In this document: positions 1-6,015 of the stretch, piece after piece
How positions within the stretch are numbered: position 1 is the stretch's first letter
Layout: each line of letters begins with the position of its first letter
DNA from: Polaromonas sp.
GTDB taxonomy: Bacteria > Pseudomonadota > Gammaproteobacteria > Burkholderiales > Burkholderiaceae
Length of the DNA: 6,015 nucleotides
Direction of reading: 5' to 3'
Assembly: GCA_013823505.1 (NCBI GenBank)
Contig: PNMH01000153.1
Coordinates: 1 to 6,015 of the forward strand
Translations under genes and position numbers: made by a program
Notes under the pieces: model-generated
What the model saw: only the letters and a program-made list of their open reading frames with translations
The model's database searches: none
What the model was told of the DNA's origin: nothing

Positions 1-1970
1 AGCAGGTCGCCTGCATGTTCGCCCACGATGGTCACGCCCAGGATACGGTCTTTGCCCGGCACGGTCAGCACCTTGACGAATCCGTGTGCCGAACCGTCGG
101 CAATGGCGCGGTCCAGGTCGTCAATGCCGTATTTCGTGACTTCGTAAGGGATGTTCTTTTCCCTGGCGTCCTGTTCGTTCAGCCCCACCCGGGCGACCTC
201 GGGCTCGATGAAGGTGGCCCAGGGGATGACCGAGTAGTCGACCTTGAATTTCCTGAAGCTGCCAAACAGAGCATTGACAGCGGCGTACCAGGCCTGATGA
301 CTCGCCGTGTGGGTGAACTGGAATGGCCCGGCCACGTCACCCGCGGCAAAGATGTTGGGATAGAGCGTTTCGAGGTACTCGTTGACCACCACCGTGCGCT
401 CGGTGGGTATGCCCAGATCTTCCAGTCCGTAGCCCTGCAGCCGTGCCGATCGGCCGACTGCGCACAGCAAAGTGTCGAACCCGATGCGTTTTTCCTGACC
501 CTGATGTTCCACCACGATGAACTTGTGGTCTCCCTCCCGCTCGCAGCGCAGTGCCTTGTGACCGGTCAGTACATCCACACCGTCGCGTTGCAGCGAATCG
601 CGAGCGAGGTCGGACACCTCCTGGTCCTCCCGGATCATGATCCGGGGCGCCATTTCGATTTGTGTGACCTTTGAGCCTAGGCGCGCGAAACTCTGTGCCA
701 GCTCGCAGCCGATCGGACCACCGCCCAGCACCACCATGCGCGCCGGAGGCGTGTCCAGTTTGGCGAACTCATCCCACAGGGTGTCGCTGGTGACATAGCC
801 CACGTCGTCCAGCCCAGGCAGCGGCGGCACGAAGGGGCGAGCACCCGCGGCGATGACGATGCTGCGGGTGGTCAGGCGTTGGATGCCACCGTCGTTGAGG
901 GTGACTTCGACCGTCCAGGGGTCCACGATTTTGGCGCGACCCTGCAGGACCTCGACACCCAGCCCGGTGTAGCGCTCCACGCTGTCGTGCGGAGCGATCT
1001 CGCTGATGACCCGGTGCACCCGCGCCATCACCTGCCGGAAACTGAAGGCCGGTGTGGCAGCCTCCAGTCCATAGTGATCTGCATGGCGCATTTGTTGGGC
1101 GAGTTTGGCCGACTTGATCAATGCCTTGCTGGGCACGCAGCCGTAGTTCAGGCAATCGCCACCCATCTTGTGTGCTTCGACCAACGTGACCTTGGCCTTG
1201 ACGGTGGCCGCGATGTAGGAAGTGACCAGGCCCGCAGCGCCGCCACCGATGACCACCAGATTGCGGTCAAAGGTTTTGGGCCGTTGCCACTTGGCGTAAA
1301 CGCGCCGGCGTTGCAGGAGACCTAGAGCAGCTTTGGCGATCATGGGGAAGACTCCGAGCAGGATGAAGGACAGCAGAACGCCCGGCGACAAAATACCCGA
1401 GAGACTGGAGAGCTGGGCCAGCTGGGTGCCGGCGTTGACGTAGACCAGGGTGCCCGCGAGCATGCCGAGCTGGCTGACCCAGTAGTAGGTGCCCGTGCGG
1501 ATGGGTGTCAAGCCCATGAGCAGGTTGACCAGGAAAAACGGGAAGACCGGGATCAGGCGCAGCGTGAACAGATACAACGCGCCGTCCTTGGCCATGCCGT
1601 CGTTGATGGCCTTGAGGCGGTCGCCAAAACGCGCCTGCACGCTGTCCCGGAGCAAGTAACGCGAGGCCAGAAAAGCCAGTGTGGCGCCCAGGCTGGAGGC
1701 GAACGAGACGATCAGCGTGCCGCCGGCCAATCCGAACAGGGCGCCAGCCGCGAGCGTCAGGATCACCGCACCGGGCAGTGACAGAGCTGTGGCCAGCACG
1801 TACAGACCGAAGAAACCGAGCGCGGTGGCGATGGGAGAGGCCTGGCGGATGGCTTCGAAGTCTCCCAAGCGGTCCTGCACGGCGGCGAGTGTCAGGTAGC
1901 GGTCCAGCCCAAGCAAGAAATAGGCGGCCACCAGCATCGCGACCGTGGCGAGGATCAGAGTTCTTTTCAT
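1..1970 (-). CDS. TVP38/TMEM64 membrane domain fused to mercuric-reductase-like FAD/NAD(P) dithiol oxidoreductase (3' end beyond window)
   Basis: The frame is open from an ATG at 1970 to the left edge, giving 656 complete residues. Residues about 1-217 are hydrophobic and look like a TVP38/TMEM64 (DedA/SNARE-associated) membrane domain. Likely membrane segments lie near 4-20, 47-65, 68-102, 132-153, 163-180 and 193-216, with the family-like stretches SLPGAVILTLAAGALFG (64-80) and LRLIPVFPFFLVNLLMG (137-153). After a basic linker (RRR at 221-223) comes a class I pyridine nucleotide-disulfide oxidoreductase. It shows the FAD dinucleotide motif GGGAAG (242-247), the redox-active pair in GGDCLNYGCVPSKA (Cys273 and Cys278), the NAD(P) motif GGGPIGCE (416-423), the second FAD motif FAAGDVAG (541-548) and the start of the dimerisation domain (about 580 on). 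Roughly 60 residues appear to be missing at the C-terminus, including the region of the catalytic His-Glu and of any MerA-type vicinal cysteines. No N-terminal HMA domain is present, so mercury reduction should not be assumed; the physiological substrate is unknown. The expected topology puts the flavoenzyme in the cytoplasm, tethered to the inner membrane. The start codon matches the beginning of the first hydrophobic segment, but its Shine-Dalgarno is weak. Confidence 0.93.
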   Translation of the reverse strand, partial: MKRTLILATVAMLVAAYFLLGLDRYLTLAAVQDRLGDFEAIRQASPIATALGFFGLYVLATALSLPGAVILTLAAGALFGLAGGTLIVSFASSLGATLAFLASRYLLRDSVQARFGDRLKAINDGMAKDGALYLFTLRLIPVFPFFLVNLLMGLTPIRTGTYYWVSQLGMLAGTLVYVNAGTQLAQLSSLSGILSPGVLLSFILLGVFPMIAKAALGLLQRRRVYAKWQRPKTFDRNLVVIGGGAAGLVTSYIAATVKAKVTLVEAHKMGGDCLNYGCVPSKALIKSAKLAQQMRHADHYGLEAATPAFSFRQVMARVHRVISEIAPHDSVERYTGLGVEVLQGRAKIVDPWTVEVTLNDGGIQRLTTRSIVIAAGARPFVPPLPGLDDVGYVTSDTLWDEFAKLDTPPARMVVLGGGPIGCELAQSFARLGSKVTQIEMAPRIMIREDQEVSDLARDSLQRDGVDVLTGHKALRCEREGDHKFIVVEHQGQEKRIGFDTLLCAVGRSARLQGYGLEDLGIPTERTVVVNEYLETLYPNIFAAGDVAGPFQFTHTASHQAWYAAVNALFGSFRKFKVDYSVIPWATFIEPEVARVGLNEQDAREKNIPYEVTKYGIDDLDRAIADGSAHGFVKVLTVPGKDRILGVTIVGEHAGDL

Positions 1971-1999
1971 GCGGCGAAGGCTTCGTGGGTTCAGGCTTT

Positions 2000-2016
2000 G
2001 GCAATCGTTGATTGCC
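2000..2016. repeat. Perfect 7-bp inverted repeat with 3-base centre upstream of the TVP38 fusion gene
   Basis: On the minus strand the sequence reads GGCAATC-AAC-GATTGCC, a perfect dyad ending 29 bases before the ATG at 1970. It lies in the 121-base gap between the selD stop and the next start. It could be a protein operator or an RNA hairpin in the leader. It is not followed by a T-run on either strand, so an intrinsic terminator is unlikely. The rest of the gap (1971-2091) shows no convincing -35/-10 pair by eye. Confidence 0.4.
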
Positions 2017-2091
2017 CGAATGCTCTTCAGTCGCTGCCGGGTCCTCTTTCGTTACAGCTGGTTTCGGAGGGCGCGAATTGGTGCTGGCTCC

Positions 2092-4377
2092 TTATGCGCT
2101 GAGCACCACGGGTTCCAGTGAGTCGGACGCGCCGCTGACATGACCTATGGCTGCTGTGTGCAGGTAGCCTGCCGCCTGCAGGGAACGGATGCAGTCGGCT
2201 GCCCGGTCGCCCGGCACGCTGGCCAGCAGGCCGCCCGCCGTCTGCGGGTCGAACAGCAGCGGATAGCGCGGGTCTTTGACGAAGTCTTCGGCGTTGCGCA
2301 GGGCTCGGCGCAGCCGCACATTGGCCGGCTGCAGCGAGCTGACGATGCCCGCTTCAACGCATTCCAATGCACCATCCAGCAAGGGCAGGGCGCTCAGTTG
2401 CAGCTCTGCGTCCACTCCCGAGGGACGGGTCATTTCCACCAGATGCCCCAGCAGGCCGAAACCGGTCAGGTCGGTGCAGGCGGTGGCGCCATGTTCGCGC
2501 AGGATCTGCGCGCCGACCTGGTTGGACACCACCATGGATTTCAGCGCCGCATCGATCCAGCGGCCCTTGGCGGCGTGCCGCGCGTGGGCGGCGAACAGCG
2601 TGCCGGTGCCGATGGGCTTGGTGAGCAGCAACACGTCACCCGCTTGCATGCCGCCCTTGCGCATGACGCCATCCATGTTCTCGTCGATCAGTCCGTTGAT
2701 GGCGAAGCCCAGTGCGAGTTCGCGGCCCTCACCGGTGTGCCCACCGACCAAGGCGCAGCCGGCGGCGTTGAGCACCTCGACCGCGCCGGTCATCATTTGC
2801 AGCAGCAGGTCTTCCACCTTGGATTCGAGGCCTGGCGGCACGGTGGCGATCGCTGTGGCGGACTGAGGCTCGGCACCCATGGCAAAGATGTCGCCCAACG
2901 CGTGATTGGCCGCCACCTTGCCGAACAGGTAAGGGTCGTCGATGAAGCTGCGAAAGAAGTCCACGGTGTGAACCATGGCCTTGCCCGGCGGCACGCGCAC
3001 CACGGCGGCGTCGTCGGGCGAGTGAAGCCCGATCAGCACGTCGTTGCGCTCGACCGGTTGCAGGCTGCCGAGTGCGCGGGTCAGGATGCTGGCGCCCACC
3101 TTGGCGCCGCAACCACCACAGCGCATGGCAATGGCCGAGATGGCCTGGCGGGATTCTTCGGCGCTCAGCGCCAGGCTGCTGGCCGGTGCAGCCGAGGGGG
3201 CGGCACCGGGCGCCATGTCTGGCAGCTCGGTGAACTGGCGCATGAAGCGGCGATCGATCCAGTCCTTCCAGGACCAGACCCAGGTACCGGCGAAGCCGAT
3301 GGAGCCGCGCGAGGCCACGGCGTATCGATTGCCGGTGGAGATCAGTGCCAGCCATTTGCGTTGCGGGTTGAAAGCCACCGTCGGCTGATCGCGCAGGCAC
3401 AAGCGCAGGTTCTTCACCAGCGGTGGGCCCATGCGCACGGCAAACACACCGGCCTTCTCCAGCGGGCGGTTGGTGAACGAGGCCACATCCCCTGCGGCGA
3501 AGATTTTGGGGTCGTCCAGCGTCTGCAACCGGTCGTTGACTTTGACGAAGCCGTGTTCGTCCAGTGCCAGACCGGTGCCTTGCAGCCAGGCCGGCCCACC
3601 GGCTTGCGTGACCCACATCGTTTCGTCGGCATCGAAGGTTCGACCGTCGCGCGTGTGCAGGCAACCGGGCGCGACCTGATGCACCTCCGCACGCGTATGC
3701 ACCGCGACGTGGCGCTCTTTGAGCACGCGGGCAAAGCGCGCGCGTACCCCGGCGTTGTGCGTCGGCAGGATGGAGTCGCCCGCCGTGAGCAACACAAAGT
3801 GCAGCCAATCGGGATTGCGCCCCAGCTTTTGCAGCTCGCTGCGCAGCCGGTACTGCATCGACAGCACCAGTTCAACCCCGCCCGCACCGCCGCCGACCAC
3901 CGCGATCGTGAATCGATCGCGCAGCAGGCGCACGCGCTCGAGCAGATTCAGCCAGCGGAGGTTGAAGTGGGCGATGGGCTTCACGGGCACTGCGTGTGCT
4001 TGCGCGCCTTTCACCTGGCGCACATTGGGTGTGGAGCCGATGTTGATGGAGAGCAGGTCGTACGGCACCGAGGGCCGGTCCTTCATGAGCACACGCTGGT
4101 TGGACCGATCGAGGCCCGTCACTTCACCATGGATGAAGCGCGCTCCGGCAAACGAGGCCAGACGGCCCAGGTCGATGTGCACCTCGTCAAAGCTGTAGTG
4201 GCCCGAGATGTAGCCAGGCAGCATGCCGGAGTAAGGCGTGTCGATGTCGGTGCAGATGAGGGTGATGCGCAGGCCAGACTCGGGTTGCATGGCGAGCATG
4301 CGCAGCACGACAACGTGGCTGTGGCCCCCTCCGACGAGAACAAGGTCGCGCAGGATCGGTTGTTCGGAAACTTGCAT
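2092..4377 (-). CDS. selD: NADH-dehydrogenase-like oxidoreductase / selenide, water dikinase (SelD) fusion
   Basis: SelD makes selenophosphate: selenide + ATP + H2O gives selenophosphate + AMP + phosphate. It is the selenium donor for selenocysteine, 2-selenouridine in tRNA, and selenoneine. Numbering here is from the upstream ATG at 4434 (780 residues); the Met chosen as start is residue 20. The N-terminal half (about 28-400) is an NDH-II-like FAD/NAD(P) oxidoreductase: LVLVGGGHSH (31-40), TPYSGMLPGY (66-75), nucleotide motif GGGAGG (181-186) and FAAGDVA (312-318). It has no redox CxxxxC pair. An Ala/Pro-rich linker (about 405-425) leads to SelD (about 430-780): CGGCGAK with Cys442 and Lys445 matching E. 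coli Cys17 and Lys20, DDAAV (474-478), DIFAMG (515-520), GGHT (564-567), TDLTGFGLLGHL (654-665) and DPQTAGG (729-735). All expected ATP and metal-binding motifs are present, so it should be active. The flavin half may supply reduced selenium to the kinase, which is inference. I chose 4377 because it leaves a short lead before the first Rossmann strand; the extra 19 residues from 4434 are Arg/Ser-rich and unlike a domain. Neither start has a clear Shine-Dalgarno. Confidence 0.95.
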   Translation of the reverse strand: MQVSEQPILRDLVLVGGGHSHVVVLRMLAMQPESGLRITLICTDIDTPYSGMLPGYISGHYSFDEVHIDLGRLASFAGARFIHGEVTGLDRSNQRVLMKDRPSVPYDLLSINIGSTPNVRQVKGAQAHAVPVKPIAHFNLRWLNLLERVRLLRDRFTIAVVGGGAGGVELVLSMQYRLRSELQKLGRNPDWLHFVLLTAGDSILPTHNAGVRARFARVLKERHVAVHTRAEVHQVAPGCLHTRDGRTFDADETMWVTQAGGPAWLQGTGLALDEHGFVKVNDRLQTLDDPKIFAAGDVASFTNRPLEKAGVFAVRMGPPLVKNLRLCLRDQPTVAFNPQRKWLALISTGNRYAVASRGSIGFAGTWVWSWKDWIDRRFMRQFTELPDMAPGAAPSAAPASSLALSAEESRQAISAIAMRCGGCGAKVGASILTRALGSLQPVERNDVLIGLHSPDDAAVVRVPPGKAMVHTVDFFRSFIDDPYLFGKVAANHALGDIFAMGAEPQSATAIATVPPGLESKVEDLLLQMMTGAVEVLNAAGCALVGGHTGEGRELALGFAINGLIDENMDGVMRKGGMQAGDVLLLTKPIGTGTLFAAHARHAAKGRWIDAALKSMVVSNQVGAQILREHGATACTDLTGFGLLGHLVEMTRPSGVDAELQLSALPLLDGALECVEAGIVSSLQPANVRLRRALRNAEDFVKDPRYPLLFDPQTAGGLLASVPGDRAADCIRSLQAAGYLHTAAIGHVSGASDSLEPVVLSA

Positions 4378-4397
4378 GGAGGAAAGTTGAGTCGGTG

Positions 4398-4422
4398 AAC
4401 GTCGAAGCCCTCTTCGGACGTT
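4398..4422 (-). other. Stem-loop in the selD leader, or in the extreme 5' coding region
   Basis: On the minus strand AACGT-C-CGAAG, loop AGGG, CTTCG-ACGTT forms a 10-bp stem with one bulged base and a 4-base loop. It ends 20 bases before the ATG at 4377 and begins 10 bases after the alternative ATG at 4434. If translation starts at 4377 the hairpin is in the untranslated leader. If it starts at 4434 it falls in codons 5-13. No T-run follows, so it is not an intrinsic terminator. The loop and 5' arm carry a purine stretch AGAGGG resembling a Shine-Dalgarno, but too far from 4377 to serve it directly. The structure is seen in the sequence; a regulatory role is inference. Confidence 0.4.
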
Positions 4423-4521
4423 ATGGGCCGTCATTTGAGCGGGATCGCGTCAGCCCGGCGCCCCTTGCCGGACCAAGCGGCTGCGGCCAAGCGAACGCCG
4501 CCCGTTGGTGCACCGACGACG

Positions 4522-4539
4522 CCGCCTGCGCTCAGGCGG
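4522..4539. repeat. 7-bp perfect inverted repeat spanning the stop codon of the YfcG-like gene
   Basis: CCGCCTG and CAGGCGG arms flank a 4-base centre and overlap the TGA at 4532-4534. This G+C-rich hairpin could stabilise the 3' end of the GST mRNA or weakly impede transcription before selD. There is no T-tract after it on the minus strand, so I do not call it a terminator. The rest of the gap to selD holds a short GGTGCACC palindrome (4507-4514) and a CCAAGCG direct repeat (4473-4479 and 4487-4493). I see no promoter I would defend. Confidence 0.35.
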
Positions 4540-5218
4540 TCAAACGGGCGTTTTGCGGGAACATGACTGCCCGTGCCTCTTCGTCCATCTCGGCCTTGAA
4601 GGCGTGCTTGGCCTTGAGAGCTTCGGCACGCTGAGCGGCCGGACGGGTGTTGATCTCATCGAGCAGGCGCTTGACGTTGGGCAACTGCTCCCACGCGGCG
4701 GCCCCGAGCACAAACGGCACGGCGCGCGCCCAGCCCCAGACAGCCATGTCGACCAGGGTGTAGGTCTCGCCGAGCATGTAGCGATGCTGGGCCAGTTGCT
4801 GGTCGATGATCTTCCAGTGGCGCCAGGCTTCGAAGTCGTAGCGGTTGACCGCATAGGCCTTGGGCTCGGGGGCAAAGTGTTTGAAATGAACCGCCTGCCC
4901 GGAATACGGGCCGACCCCGGTGGCGACGAACATTAACCAAGACAGCATCTGTGCACGGGCCTCGGGCGTGTCTGGCGGCAGGAACTGGCCGGACTTCTCC
5001 GCCAGATACAGTAGGATGGCATTGCTGTCGAACACCACCGCGTCGCCGTCGACCAGGGCCGGCGTTTTCGCGTTGGGATTGATCGCCGTGAACGCGGCCT
5101 CGTGCTGCTCGCCCTTGCGCGTATCCACCGGCACCAGTTCGTAGGGCAGTCCGGTTTCTTCGAGCAACAGCGCGACCTTGGCCGGGTTGGGAGAGGGGTG
5201 GTAGTAGAACTTGATCAT
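4532..5218 (-). CDS. YfcG-like (Nu-class) glutathione S-transferase family protein
   Basis: A complete 228-residue cytosolic GST. The thioredoxin-fold N-terminal domain (about 1-80) has YYHPSPNPAKV (5-15), where Ser9 and Asn11 align with Thr9 and Asn11 of E. coli YfcG, the residues placed at the glutathione sulfur. It also has the cis-proline loop KTPALVD (Pro53) and the gamma-glutamyl-binding Asp64-Ser65 in FDSNAILLYLAE. The all-helical C-terminal domain (about 88-205) contains GPYSGQAVHFKHFAPEPKAY (103-122), closely resembling the YfcG region, and the N-capping box in YTLVDMAVWGW (Asp157). Members of this class bind GSH or GSSG and show disulfide-bond reductase activity with little classical transferase activity; that is family knowledge. 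The Thr-to-Ser change is conservative. The gene follows yghU after 56 bases and probably shares its transcript. The start is supported by a GGAGA Shine-Dalgarno. A plain GST of other substrate range cannot be excluded. Confidence 0.92.
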   Translation of the reverse strand: MIKFYYHPSPNPAKVALLLEETGLPYELVPVDTRKGEQHEAAFTAINPNAKTPALVDGDAVVFDSNAILLYLAEKSGQFLPPDTPEARAQMLSWLMFVATGVGPYSGQAVHFKHFAPEPKAYAVNRYDFEAWRHWKIIDQQLAQHRYMLGETYTLVDMAVWGWARAVPFVLGAAAWEQLPNVKRLLDEINTRPAAQRAEALKAKHAFKAEMDEEARAVMFPQNARLTA

Positions 5219-5223
5219 GAAGG

Positions 5224-5228
5224 TCTCC
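5224..5228 (-). promoter_or_regulatory. Shine-Dalgarno of the YfcG-like GST gene
   Basis: The minus strand reads GGAGA, five bases before the ATG at 5218. This is the best ribosome-binding site in the window and it fixes the start of the YfcG-like gene. The rest of the 56-base gap to the yghU stop (5219-5274) shows no terminator or promoter by eye, which favours co-transcription. Confidence 0.7.
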
Positions 5229-5274
5229 GTGGCAATGAGTGGGTGGTCTGAGCGGTGTCGGGCCGCTGGATGGC

Positions 5275-6015
5275 TCAGCCGGCTGCTGGCGACAGCTTGT
5301 CTTGGGTGCGTGTGTCGAAGTCCTGGGCGTCATGCCTCTCGTGCAGCTGCTCTTCTGCTGGACCCCAGTTGCGGTTGACCATGCGCCCGCGGCGAACCGC
5401 CGGTCGCGCAGCGATTTCTTGGGCCCAGCGTTGGACGTTTGTATAGGTCTGTACCTGCAGGAATTCGGCCGCGTTGTAGAGATGACCCAGCACCAGCGCA
5501 CCGTACCAGGGCCACACTGCGATGTCAGCGATGCTGTAGTCGTCACCGCCCAGGTGGCGACATTGCGCCAGGCGTCGGTCGAGGACGTCGAGCTGGCGCT
5601 TGGTTTCCATGGTGAAGCGGTCGATCGGGTACTCAAACTTGGCCGGCGCATAGGCGTAGAAATGGCCGAAGCCGCCGCCTAGGTAAGGGGCGCTGCCCAT
5701 CTGCCAGAAAAGCCATGACAGCGCTTCGGTGCGTGCGGCTGGATCTTCGGGCAGCAGCGCATTGAATTTGGTAGCCAGGTACAGCAGGATGTTCCCTGAC
5801 TCGAACACACGCTGCGGCACCGCTGCGCTGCGGTCGAGCAACGCCGGGATTTTCGAGTTGGGGTTGACGGCCACAAAGCCCGAGCCGAATTGGTCGCCTT
5901 CGGAGATGCGGATCAGCCAGGCGTCGTATTCAGCGCCGCGGTGGCCCATGGCCAACAACTCTTCGAGCATCACGGTCACCTTCACACCGTTCGGCGTGGC
6001 TAGCGAGTACAGCTG
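5275..6015 (-). CDS. yghU: YghU-type glutathione-dependent disulfide-bond oxidoreductase (5' end beyond window)
   Basis: The visible part is 246 residues and the frame stays open to the right edge. The first visible residues, QLYSLATPNG, match the first strand and active-site loop of E. coli YghU, so about 45 N-terminal residues lie outside the window. A start at the GTG at 5985 would cut off the active site and is rejected. Counting from the first visible residue: Thr7 and Asn9 of the TPN active-site motif, cis-Pro57 in SKIPALLD, Glu72-Ser73 in FESGNILLYLA, the glycine-rich YLGGGFGHFY (111-120), the N-capping Asp164 in YSIADIAVWPW, and the YghU-like C-terminal tail with LHERHDAQDF (224-233). 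YghU binds two glutathiones and reduces disulfides such as 2-hydroxyethyl disulfide using GSH; this is known for the family. It is cytosolic, and no signal peptide is seen in the visible part. It heads the group of minus-strand genes seen here; its promoter is out of view. Confidence 0.94.
   Translation of the reverse strand, partial: QLYSLATPNGVKVTVMLEELLAMGHRGAEYDAWLIRISEGDQFGSGFVAVNPNSKIPALLDRSAAVPQRVFESGNILLYLATKFNALLPEDPAARTEALSWLFWQMGSAPYLGGGFGHFYAYAPAKFEYPIDRFTMETKRQLDVLDRRLAQCRHLGGDDYSIADIAVWPWYGALVLGHLYNAAEFLQVQTYTNVQRWAQEIAARPAVRRGRMVNRNWGPAEEQLHERHDAQDFDTRTQDKLSPAAG

Noticed and set aside
1..1236. Calling the left gene merA (mercuric reductase)
   Set aside because: The motifs fit the family, but there is no HMA domain, no mer neighbour, and the diagnostic C-terminal cysteines are outside the window.
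15..1325. Plus-strand open frames at 15-674 and 879-1325
   Set aside because: Both are in codon register with, and antisense to, the MerA-like domain, whose motifs are intact on the minus strand. Their products are not recognisable.
1267..2004. Minus-strand 245-codon open frame starting at 2004
   Set aside because: It is in a different frame from the TVP38 domain. Its translation is Pro/Arg/His-rich and not hydrophobic, which is typical of out-of-frame reading of a high-GC gene.
2140..4398. A 752-codon open frame on the plus strand antisense to selD
   Set aside because: Its codons are exactly in register with the selD codons on the other strand. In that register antisense stops arise only from TTA, CTA and TCA codons, which are rare in high-GC genes. 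The translation shows no recognisable domain, while the minus strand gives a full SelD fusion.
4435..4531. Possible intrinsic terminator, tRNA or small RNA between the GST and selD genes
   Set aside because: The hairpin at 4522-4539 lacks a T-run, and I see no cloverleaf or clear promoter in this short G+C-rich gap.
4656..5651. Minus-strand 331-codon open frame bridging the two GST genes
   Set aside because: It overlaps both GSTs in another frame and has an Arg/Pro/Ser-rich, low-information translation. It is a shadow, not a fused or third gene.
4505..5682. Plus-strand open frames at 4505-4936 and 5239-5682
   Set aside because: Both are in antisense codon register with the two GST genes and have no domain of their own.
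5275..5985. Start of the YghU gene at the GTG at 5985
   Set aside because: The ten codons before it encode QLYSLATPNG, the conserved first strand and active-site loop, so the true start is outside the window.

Overview
The window is high-GC and densely coding, and every convincing gene is on the minus strand, so transcription runs from high to low coordinates. The codon use (few TTA, CTA or TCA codons), the NDH-SelD fusion and the YghU/YfcG-type glutathione transferases suggest a betaproteobacterium. Burkholderiales, probably near Comamonadaceae, is my best guess, but it is an inference from protein character and not a database result. I see no tRNA, rRNA, CRISPR array, insertion sequence or phage gene. 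No gap between genes exceeds about 155 bases.

Layout in the direction of transcription: (1) 6015-5275, a YghU-type glutathione-dependent disulfide-bond oxidoreductase whose N-terminus lies beyond the right edge. (2) After 56 bases, 5218-4532, a second complete GST related to YfcG (Nu class) with a good Shine-Dalgarno. (3) 4377-2092 (possibly starting at 4434), a fusion of an NADH-dehydrogenase-like FAD/NAD(P) oxidoreductase to selenide, water dikinase (SelD), with the SelD catalytic Cys and Lys present. (4) After about 120 bases, 1970 to the left edge, a fusion of a TVP38/TMEM64 (DedA/SNARE-associated) membrane domain to a mercuric-reductase-like dithiol oxidoreductase; its C-terminal end is outside the window.

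All four proteins are predicted to handle thiols, disulfides or selenium. The GSTs use GSH or GSSG; SelD makes selenophosphate from selenide and ATP; the two flavoprotein modules move electrons from NAD(P)H. Selenide can be generated from selenite through glutathione chemistry, so a glutathione-selenium-flavoenzyme neighbourhood is biochemically plausible. Nothing here proves a shared operon or pathway. The usual partners of SelD (mnmH, selA, selB, tRNA-Sec) are absent from the window, so the use made of selenophosphate is open.

Both fusion architectures are, to my knowledge, already known in bacteria, so I do not claim a new system. The least explained sequence features are a 10-bp stem-loop in the short segment between the two possible selD start codons and a 17-bp dyad upstream of the TVP38 fusion. 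Long plus-strand ORFs, including one of 752 codons antisense to selD, are in codon register with the real genes and are best explained as shadows.
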